The notes under the pieces: generated by a model
The model's input: only the letters and a program-made list of their open reading frames with translations
What the model was told of the DNA's origin: nothing
The model's database searches: none
Shown: one piece after another, positions 1 through 5,712 of the stretch
Layout: the number at the start of each line of letters is the position of its first letter
Numbering within the stretch: position 1 is the first letter of the stretch
Source of the DNA: Caldifarciminota bacterium
Lineage (GTDB): Bacteria > Hydrothermota > Hydrothermia > UBA1063 > CAJXJZ01
Length of the DNA: 7,330 bases
Direction of reading: 5' to 3'
Assembly: GCA_027033555.1 (NCBI GenBank)
Contig: JALVLE010000381.1
Span: 1 to 7,330, forward strand
Position numbers and translations under genes: made by a program

Positions 1-253
1 ACTCTCACTATACATCAACTATGAGCCAACGGAGAATTTCTATTACAGAACATTCAAGGAACTTTCAACAAAGGAAGAGATACTTGCACTCTCAGTTATA
101 CACAATGATCTTGCGTTGCAATACATTGCGAGAATTAAAAACATTACACAAACACAAAAAATTGGGCATCTTAAAATCAGGACCACAATTGAATGTATTA
201 CAAAGTGCTCATACAACCGCAACTGTATGGAAGATTGCTTGCAGGTCTTGTGA
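1..253 (+). CDS. C-terminal end of an unrecognised protein with a CX3CX5CX3C tail (5' partial)
   Basis: The frame starting at base 2 is open from the window edge to the TGA at 251-253 and gives the last 83 residues of a protein that begins upstream. I do not recognise the family. Visible residues include a probably helical stretch (around KEEILALSVIHNDLALQYIA) and a C-terminal tail with four cysteines at partial-protein residues 65, 69, 75 and 79, i.e. C-x3-C-x5-C-x3-C, followed by only four more residues. The cysteines could bind a metal or form disulfides; that is inference. Composition (Ile/Lys/Glu/Leu-rich, ordinary codons) matches the downstream genes. The competing +1 frame with an ATG at 21 is Arg/Gln/His/Ser-rich and looks like a shadow. 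The gene stops 21 bases before rlmI on the same strand, so it probably belongs to the same transcript. Confidence 0.72.
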   Translation, partial: LSLYINYEPTENFYYRTFKELSTKEEILALSVIHNDLALQYIARIKNITQTQKIGHLKIRTTIECITKCSYNRNCMEDCLQVL

Positions 254-274
254 GATTGGAGTAAAATTTTAGCT

Positions 275-1447
275 ATGAAGAGGGTAAAGGTAAAAGGCCC
301 CTTATCTCGGTATGGCACTCACCCCTGGATATTCTCTGGAAACGTGCTGGATGCAGATGACGCCGAGAAAGGAGATAACGTGCTTGTGTTTAATAGAAGA
401 GGGAAATTTATGGGTTCTGCTCTTTATAATCCGGATTCAGACATTGTGCTGCGCTTCTACTCGCGGAAAAAAGAGCCTCTCGGGTATGCGGAAATAAAAG
501 AAAGATTGTTTATAGCACGGGAAAAAAGAATAAAATTTAAGGGGTTTGAAGAAGATGCTTATAGAGTTGTATTCGGAGAAAGTGATATGCTCCCTGGACT
601 TATAGTGGATAGGTATGGGAGAGGGTTTGTTTTACAGTTTTCGTCCTATGGAATGTACAGGCGAAAAAAACTGATTGTGGATGCAATTTACGATCTTTTT
701 GAGCCTGAGTTCATATATGAGAAAAATATAAAGCACTCTGCAAGAGAAGAAGGTATTCCCGAAGAAAAGGGGCTATTATTTGGAGAGTTGCCAGAGGAAC
801 TTATAGTTAAAATCAATAACCTCTCCTTTTTTGTGGATATAGAAGAGGGACAAAAGACAGGTCTTTTCCTTGATCAAAAACAGAACTGGCTTTTAATGGA
901 GCCCTTTGCCAGAGAAAAGGATGTACTTGAACTTTTCTCCTATCAGGGAGGTTTTACCATGCACCTCCTTAGGGGAAGAGCCAAAAGAGTTTATGTGGTG
1001 GATTCTCAGAAAAAGGCTCTGGATATACTTTTTAAAAACCTCAAATTAAATGGATTTAAGGAAAAACGTCTGGTTCCCTTTAATGAGGATGTATTTAAAT
1101 TCCTTGATGAATTTTCTTCCTCACAAATAAATTTTGACCTCATTATTATTGATCCTCCATCCTTTGCCCGTTCAAGAAAAACCAGAGAAAAGGGGTTAAA
1201 AGCATATTATAACCTTGTGGACATGGCATTAAAATACCTGAAAAGCAGGGGGCAGATTGCAGTTTTTTCATGTTCATCTTATATAAAAAGAGAAGACCTT
1301 CTGGATGTGCTTAAAAACGTGTTTGATGCAAATGGAAGGACATTCAGACTTATTAAAGAATTTACTCAGGATTATGACCATCCCGAGCTTCTCTCTTTCC
1401 CTGAAAGCAGATATTTAAACGGTTTTTTAATGGAGGAATGGTTATGA
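275..1447 (+). CDS. rlmI: RlmI-type class I SAM-dependent 23S rRNA (cytosine-C5) methyltransferase
   Basis: The product is a cytoplasmic rRNA methyltransferase of the RlmI/YccW family, whose E. coli member makes m5C1962 in 23S rRNA. The 390 residues are full length for the family. In order: an N-terminal PUA RNA-binding domain (about 1-70, with HPWIFSGNV at 16-24); the linker signature GESDMLPGLIVDRY (101-114); EEGQKTGLFLDQKQN near 190-204; SAM-binding motif I, VLELFSYQGGF (217-227); motif IV DPPSFAR (293-299); and FSCSS (331-335), where Cys333 is the expected catalytic cysteine. The end carries the family signature DHPELLSFPESRYLNG (368-383). The ATG at 275 directly precedes the PUA domain; GGAG at 258-261 is a somewhat distant Shine-Dalgarno. 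The stop overlaps the fabD start as ATGA. The exact target base is assumed from homology; related RlmI-like paralogues can differ. Confidence 0.9.
   Translation: MKRVKVKGPLSRYGTHPWIFSGNVLDADDAEKGDNVLVFNRRGKFMGSALYNPDSDIVLRFYSRKKEPLGYAEIKERLFIAREKRIKFKGFEEDAYRVVFGESDMLPGLIVDRYGRGFVLQFSSYGMYRRKKLIVDAIYDLFEPEFIYEKNIKHSAREEGIPEEKGLLFGELPEELIVKINNLSFFVDIEEGQKTGLFLDQKQNWLLMEPFAREKDVLELFSYQGGFTMHLLRGRAKRVYVVDSQKKALDILFKNLKLNGFKEKRLVPFNEDVFKFLDEFSSSQINFDLIIIDPPSFARSRKTREKGLKAYYNLVDMALKYLKSRGQIAVFSCSSYIKREDLLDVLKNVFDANGRTFRLIKEFTQDYDHPELLSFPESRYLNGFLMEEWL
1432..1436 (+). promoter_or_regulatory. Ribosome binding site that decides the fabD start
   Basis: GGAGG lies inside the last codons of rlmI. It sits 7 bases before the ATG at 1444 but only 1 base before the in-frame ATG at 1438. 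The spacing therefore favours 1444 as the true start and rules against 1438. The chosen start also overlaps the rlmI stop in an ATGA arrangement. Confidence 0.7.
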
Positions 1448-2361
1448 GTAAAATAATGCTCGTCTTCCCCGGTCAGGGGTCTCAATATGTGGGAATGATG
1501 AAAGACATCCTTTCAGAAAGCTACGAAGCCATAGAGATGGTACGAGAGGCGGAAGAAATAACCGGGAAACCTCTTCGTTACGTAATGGAAAACGGCCCGG
1601 AAGAGAAACTCAATGACACAACCTTTACCCAGCCAGCAATCTTTGTACATTCTTTTGTGGTATTCAAGCTTCTAAATGAACGCTATCACCTTAAATTCTA
1701 TGCAGTAGCAGGTCATAGTCTTGGCGAACTTACAGCTCTCGCTGCAGCAGATGTGTATTCTTTTGAGGATGGAATGAAAATCGTTAACAAAAGGGCAGAT
1801 CTTATGTCAAGAGCAAAAAATGGTGGTATGACCGCTGTAATTGGCCTTGAAAAGGAAAAAATAGAAGAGATCATCAAGAACTACGCTGGTGAGCTTACAA
1901 TAGCCAACTACAATGAACCTAAACAGATAGTGGTATCAGGAAGCCTCTGGGCATTGGAAAAAGCAGAAAAACGGTTCAAAGAAATGGGGGCAAGAAGGGT
2001 TATAAGACTAAATGTTTCAGGGGCCTTTCATTCAAAATTTATGTTTGAGGCTCAAAAAGAGTTTAAATCCTATCTTGATAATTTCACCTTTAATGATCCT
2101 TTGGTACCTGTTATTCCAAATGTTGAGGCAAGAAGCGTTTTATTTGGAGAAAAACTGAAGGAAGACCTTGTAAAACAACTCACAGGGCCTGTAAGATGGG
2201 TGGATACAATAGAGTACGCAATAAACAAGCTTAAAATAGATACATTCGTGGAATTAGGTCCAAAGAGAGTACTCTCAGGCCTCATAAAGAGAATTAACCC
2301 TGATGTTACAGTTATGAACGTTGACACATTTGAAGATATAGAAAACTTTAAACTTCCATGA
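1444..2361 (+). CDS. fabD: Malonyl-CoA:ACP transacylase
   Basis: FabD transfers malonyl from CoA to acyl carrier protein, supplying the extender unit for type II fatty-acid synthesis in the cytoplasm. The 305 residues from the ATG at 1444 match the family length. Visible motifs: FPGQGSQ (8-14, oxyanion-hole Gln11); the nucleophile motif GHSLGE (90-95) with Ser92; Arg117, which binds the malonyl carboxylate; GAFHS with catalytic His196; QLTGPVRW with Gln245, the probable equivalent of the late active-site Gln; and VELGPKRVLSGLI (269-281). Ser92 and Arg117 fall at the same numbers as in E. coli FabD, which supports 1444 rather than 1438 as the start. The gene sits away from the usual fabH-fabD-fabG-acpP cluster, at least within this window. 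It overlaps its neighbours on both sides by ATGA, so expression is likely coupled to rlmI and the Nudix gene. Confidence 0.96.
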   Translation: MSKIMLVFPGQGSQYVGMMKDILSESYEAIEMVREAEEITGKPLRYVMENGPEEKLNDTTFTQPAIFVHSFVVFKLLNERYHLKFYAVAGHSLGELTALAAADVYSFEDGMKIVNKRADLMSRAKNGGMTAVIGLEKEKIEEIIKNYAGELTIANYNEPKQIVVSGSLWALEKAEKRFKEMGARRVIRLNVSGAFHSKFMFEAQKEFKSYLDNFTFNDPLVPVIPNVEARSVLFGEKLKEDLVKQLTGPVRWVDTIEYAINKLKIDTFVELGPKRVLSGLIKRINPDVTVMNVDTFEDIENFKLP

Positions 2362-2888
2362 AAACAATTAAGAGCGAACTACTGTATAAAGGCAAAATTT
2401 TTAATCTTTTAAAAGACACGTTAGAGCACCATGGACGCAGTTTTATAAGAGAATACATCTTTTATCCCGGAGCGGTTACCATCCTTCCCTTTGATGGCTC
2501 TCACATATATTTTGTAGAACAGTATCGTCATCCCGCACGAAAAACACTATTAGAACTTCCAGCCGGCAAACTGGAAAAAGAAGAAGACCCAGAAGAATGC
2601 GCAAAAAGAGAATTACAGGAAGAAATAGGTTTCTTTCCAGAAAAGCTCACATTGCTCGCCAGGTTCTACACTGCACCCGGATACTCAACCGAATACATGT
2701 ATCTCTACCTGGCAGAGAAGCTTACAAAATCAAAACTTCCGGAAGATAAAGACGAATTTTTGCAGGTGGTTAAACTTCCTGTTGAGGAAGCATATAATAT
2801 GCTCAAAAATGGGTCTTTAGAAGATGCTAAAACAATTATTGGTCTATTTCATTTTTTCACATTCCGGGTACATAACGGACACACTTGA
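2358..2888 (+). CDS. Nudix hydrolase, ADP-ribose pyrophosphatase type
   Basis: This is a cytosolic Mg-dependent Nudix hydrolase, most likely cleaving ADP-ribose (or another nucleotide sugar) to AMP and a sugar phosphate. The Nudix box is perfect: G70-x5-E76-x7-R84-E85-L-Q-E88-E89-I-G91-F92, where the Glu residues bind the metal. Before it, VEQYRHPARKTLLELPAGK (53-71) is the usual ADPRase lead-in, and APGYSTE (106-112) carries the Pro about 15 residues after the box that marks the ADP-ribose subfamily. The C-terminal segment (LEDAKTIIGL, 154-163) is also typical. At 176 residues it is complete. No Shine-Dalgarno is visible; the ATG overlaps the fabD stop as ATGA, so translation probably depends on reinitiation. 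Its last 65 bases overlap the next gene in another frame. The substrate is inferred from family motifs only. Confidence 0.92.
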   Translation: MKTIKSELLYKGKIFNLLKDTLEHHGRSFIREYIFYPGAVTILPFDGSHIYFVEQYRHPARKTLLELPAGKLEKEEDPEECAKRELQEEIGFFPEKLTLLARFYTAPGYSTEYMYLYLAEKLTKSKLPEDKDEFLQVVKLPVEEAYNMLKNGSLEDAKTIIGLFHFFTFRVHNGHT

Positions 2889-4116
2889 TCTTTCACCTTC
2901 TTTCCTTCAGCTTATGAATCCGAACAGAGCATCCTATGAGAGCCTATCACAGATCCCGTTTTTGTCGGATAGGGAAATCAGTCTAATAATAGCTGAACGC
3001 AAAAAAAGGCCTTTCAGATCAATCGGTGATCTTGCCAGCAGAATAGGGCTTCTTCCATTTGAAACTACCTACCTGAGCAACATTTTTTATTTTGGCAACA
3101 GTTACACTTTCTCAACCATGTGCACAATAGACACATCTTACTACTTCAGGATGGGTCTATTTTCCAAAAACTTACCAGTTGTGGTTCTATGGAAACACCA
3201 AAATAGCATTTACTTTATGAATGCTGTTCATACTCATTACTTCTCTGTTTATCAAGGATATGTTCTCCCTGTGTTCAGAGGGGGACTCACTGAATTTTAC
3301 AGTATAATACGCAGGAAAGATGGTTTCAAGATGGACACATCTTACAATTTCGGTTTTTCAACAAAATATTTTCTCATTTTTCATACACCATACGAGAACA
3401 TTTCCAGATTCTATATTAAGTCTTTCTCAATTTTATACATAAGGGGAAACTCCCTCGTAAAAAAAGCATACACTCTCTCCTATACATCTGAGGGTCTGTA
3501 TATAGAAGCGGGCAGTTTAAACAAAAGACCTGTATTCTATATTTCCTTCTTAAAAAAAATCAGCAAAAATGTGGCCTTCTTTGACATTTATTCTAAGTAC
3601 ACCACACAAAGAATTTATGGAGGACACATTTACTCACGACATTCCGCCGGGAAATTTCTCTCCATTAAAACCTATGCTTCCTATAAACATACTTTCTCCG
3701 GCTATTTGCGACTTTCTCTTACATTTCACCTGCGTATTCCAGGAAAACCCCTCTTTTTTAACGCAGGGGTCAAAAAGACCTATTCAAACAATACAAGACT
3801 CTACTTTAGCACAGGTAAATACGGGAAAAATTATATTTATTTTTCGTTAATAAAACCCATCGGTTCATCTTCATATCTTTTGAGATACTCACTGGGAGTG
3901 CACGGATTCACATTAAGTTATGCACTTTCTGAGGGACAGGAAAAATACATATTTCTTGATGACACAAAAAATGGATATTTTCTTGGTACTCTTGTAAACA
4001 GATTTAAAATTGGATACAGGTTCAGCTTTAAAACCATTACAATATCTCTTTATTATATAAGAAATTCAGAAAAAAACTTTTTCCGTACACAAATACGAGG
4101 GAGGTTTTCCTATTGA
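2824..4116 (+). CDS. Probable secreted helix-hairpin-helix / outer-membrane beta-barrel protein
   Basis: The product has 430 residues. The first ~18 (MLKQLLVYFIFSHSG) look like a short signal peptide: one Lys, then a hydrophobic run. Residues ~30-80 resemble a ComEA-type HhH domain (NRAS at 34-37, ERKKRPFRSIGDLASRIG at 58-75), but the hairpin that is usually G-h-G reads IPFLSD, with no glycine. From ~85 to the end the chain is very rich in Tyr, Phe, Ser and Lys in alternating beta-strand patterns, and it ends IRGRFSY with a terminal aromatic, as in many outer-membrane barrels. From memory, signal-HhH-barrel proteins occur in Bacteroidota and relatives; their role is not established. The start is bounded: an in-frame TAG at 2818-2820 lies two codons before the ATG at 2824, and the next in-frame ATG (2914) would cut off the signal and lacks a Shine-Dalgarno. 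It overlaps the Nudix gene by 65 bases and recO by TTGA. Confidence 0.75.
   Translation: MLKQLLVYFIFSHSGYITDTLDLSPSFLQLMNPNRASYESLSQIPFLSDREISLIIAERKKRPFRSIGDLASRIGLLPFETTYLSNIFYFGNSYTFSTMCTIDTSYYFRMGLFSKNLPVVVLWKHQNSIYFMNAVHTHYFSVYQGYVLPVFRGGLTEFYSIIRRKDGFKMDTSYNFGFSTKYFLIFHTPYENISRFYIKSFSILYIRGNSLVKKAYTLSYTSEGLYIEAGSLNKRPVFYISFLKKISKNVAFFDIYSKYTTQRIYGGHIYSRHSAGKFLSIKTYASYKHTFSGYLRLSLTFHLRIPGKPLFFNAGVKKTYSNNTRLYFSTGKYGKNYIYFSLIKPIGSSSYLLRYSLGVHGFTLSYALSEGQEKYIFLDDTKNGYFLGTLVNRFKIGYRFSFKTITISLYYIRNSEKNFFRTQIRGRFSY
4098..4104 (+). promoter_or_regulatory. Strong ribosome binding site for the recO TTG start
   Basis: AGGGAGG lies within the last codons of the upstream barrel gene, 8 bases before the TTG at 4113. 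The strong match at ideal spacing supports TTG as the start codon. No ATG lies near enough to use this site in the recO frame. Confidence 0.7.
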
Positions 4117-4826
4117 AGGGACTTATAAAAACGCATTTTATTCCCATAAGGATAATCCCGTTTATGGACTCTTCTTTAATCTTTCAGGGTATTACAGAGG
4201 ATGCAGGAATAGTATCGCTTCTTGCTAGAGGCTACAAAAGACCCAAATCAAGAATAAGAGGGGAAATAGACATATTTTCGGTTTCTTCAGTTCATTTTTT
4301 TATAAAAGATACAAGAGAAGTGCATACTATAAGAGATGCACGACTTGTTTATGCTTTTCATGGCTTCATAGAAAACTATGAAAGTGTGAAAAGATGTTCG
4401 GACATAGGAAGGATTATAATAAAGATTACCACTCTGGATATTGCAAAATCCATATTCTCTCTCTACAAAGGGTTACTCCGCGTGGCACATGGGAAAAAAA
4501 GATGTACAGAAGAGTTATACTATGGAGCAGTTGTTAAAATCCTTCACATTGCTGGGGTATTTCCTCCTGTAACACGTTGCGTAAAATGTGGTTCAACGTC
4601 CATACTATACATTAGCCCCGCAGCAGGAGGTCCCCTGTGCGAAAAATGTGCAGTTTCCTATCCAGACAAAAGAAAAGTGGAACAGGGCCTGTTAAAAGAG
4701 CTATTTTTCCTCCTGGTAAAAGATTTTGAAAGTATCACATCATTTAAAGTACATGACAAAACAAAAGATATTATTAATATGCTAATGAAGGAGCATCTTT
4801 ATGAGTACAAAAAAAGTGCTGATTGA
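4113..4826 (+). CDS. recO: DNA recombination and repair protein RecO
   Basis: RecO works with RecR (and RecF in many bacteria) to load RecA onto SSB-coated single-stranded DNA during gap repair. The 237-residue length is normal. The N-terminal OB fold covers about 1-80 with the family pattern ITEDAGIVSLLARGYKRPKS (27-46) and the basic patch KRPKSRIRG. A helical middle part follows, then a four-cysteine zinc site: CVKCG at 156-160 and CEKC at 176-179, with the typical SPAAGGPLC (168-176) between them. The start is a TTG that overlaps the preceding stop (TTGA) and has a strong ribosome binding site upstream. The 3' end overlaps the flippase-like gene by 26 bases. The sequence is divergent in the centre, but the OB fold and zinc motif make the call firm. 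Confidence 0.9.
   Translation: MKGLIKTHFIPIRIIPFMDSSLIFQGITEDAGIVSLLARGYKRPKSRIRGEIDIFSVSSVHFFIKDTREVHTIRDARLVYAFHGFIENYESVKRCSDIGRIIIKITTLDIAKSIFSLYKGLLRVAHGKKRCTEELYYGAVVKILHIAGVFPPVTRCVKCGSTSILYISPAAGGPLCEKCAVSYPDKRKVEQGLLKELFFLLVKDFESITSFKVHDKTKDIINMLMKEHLYEYKKSAD
4788..4793 (+). promoter_or_regulatory. Ribosome binding site inside the recO 3' end
   Basis: AAGGAG sits 7 bases before the ATG at 4801. It supports a start inside recO, giving a 26-base overlap in a different frame, over any later start for the membrane protein. Confidence 0.65.
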
Positions 4827-5712
4827 AACGGGTAAGATATTAATTACAATTCTTCTTCTCTACCTACTTTTGAAAAAGATAAATCTAAATGAGCTTCTGG
4901 AGATATTCTCACATGTAAAATACACATACTTCATACTTGCTGCATTCATGTATCTTACTGGAATATTCATCTCAAGTATGCGATGGAATCTGTTTCTCTC
5001 AAGCCTTGGGATAAAAGTATCTTTATCTGCTCTGTTTTCCCACTACCTCAAGTCTCTTTTCCTCGCTAACTTTCTTCCCTCAGGCGGGCTTGATGTTGCA
5101 AGACTCATGTTTCTCGGCAAGGAGAGAATTAAAGAAAAACTTTCTTCCACCTTTATGGACAGGGTCTTTGGCTTTCTCGCCATAAATATATACGTATTTC
5201 TGGGACTTCTTTACAGTCTCCATGACACTGAAAAATATGCAAAAGTGGTTATCATTGCTCTTTTTCTTCAACTCGTTTTCTTTTTTATGCTTTTTTCAAA
5301 AAAAACAGCCTCTTTCTTTCTCCTACTTAAAAAAATGCCCATGGGAGAACATCTTTACCATATTTACGAGTTTTTACACTCTTTCAGAAGCAAAAATATC
5401 GTTATTAAAGCCCTTGTCTATTCTTTTTTAATTCAGTTTTCATACTCAATGGATGTTTATTTTATCACTTTATCCATTGGAAAACCAATGGGATTTCTCA
5501 GAACTGTTCTTTTTGTGCCCCTTATAAACTTCATAAGCATGATTCCCGTTACTGTGTCAGGTTTTGGTATGCGAGAGGGAGGATTTGTCTTCTTATTTAG
5601 TAAATATATTGGCAAAGAGGCTGCAATGGCTACCTCCTTACTTTATTTTATTTCCATATTCTGTGTAAGTATAATAGGTGCTATAATGCTTATTAGATTC
5701 CAGAAGAAATGA
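4801..5712 (+). CDS. Flippase-like integral membrane protein (YbhN / LPG-synthase TM-region family)
   Basis: This 303-residue inner-membrane protein belongs to the family built on the transmembrane part of lysylphosphatidylglycerol synthase (MprF, YbhN, AglD-like). It lacks the MprF synthase domain. About seven or eight hydrophobic segments are visible, near 9-25, 42-60, 78-92, 122-140, 147-165, 204-222, 232-252 and 275-298. Family motifs are clear: RWNLFLSSLG (61-70), LFLANFLPSGGLDVARL (86-102), STFMDRVFGF (116-125), and IPVTVSGFGMREGGFVFLF (248-266), which matches the usual P-x-S-x-G-x-G-x-REG segment. Members are thought to move or bind lipids or lipid-linked sugars; the substrate cannot be told here. 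A ribosome binding site inside recO supports the ATG at 4801. It ends ATGA with the next gene, a probable surface protein, so a role in envelope building is plausible but inferred. Confidence 0.88.
   Translation: MSTKKVLIETGKILITILLLYLLLKKINLNELLEIFSHVKYTYFILAAFMYLTGIFISSMRWNLFLSSLGIKVSLSALFSHYLKSLFLANFLPSGGLDVARLMFLGKERIKEKLSSTFMDRVFGFLAINIYVFLGLLYSLHDTEKYAKVVIIALFLQLVFFFMLFSKKTASFFLLLKKMPMGEHLYHIYEFLHSFRSKNIVIKALVYSFLIQFSYSMDVYFITLSIGKPMGFLRTVLFVPLINFISMIPVTVSGFGMREGGFVFLFSKYIGKEAAMATSLLYFISIFCVSIIGAIMLIRFQKK

Noticed and set aside
21..272. 83-residue plus-strand frame starting at ATG 21
   Set aside because: It overlaps the edge-open frame ending at 253, is rich in Arg/Gln/His/Ser unlike the neighbours, and has no ribosome binding site. 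The other frame has normal composition and codon use.
254..274. Possible promoter or terminator between the first gene and rlmI
   Set aside because: Only 21 bases are available, with no hairpin and no room for -35/-10 boxes; it holds just a weak GGAG.
43..318. Reverse-strand frame across the first genes
   Set aside because: It is antisense to the partial gene and to the rlmI start, Cys-rich and low in charged residues; it looks like a shadow.
1438..1440. Alternative fabD start at ATG 1438
   Set aside because: The GGAGG at 1432-1436 is only one base away, which is too close. Starting at 1444 gives good spacing and places Ser92 and Arg117 at the same numbers as in E. coli FabD.
2070..2327. 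Reverse-strand frame inside fabD
   Set aside because: Antisense to a well-supported fabD with intact catalytic residues.
3569..3850. Plus-strand 93-residue frame inside the barrel gene
   Set aside because: Out-of-frame shadow, with no ribosome binding site and no recognisable motif.
5080..5431. Short frames on both strands inside the flippase-like gene
   Set aside because: They are overlaid on conserved membrane-protein motifs and have atypical composition.
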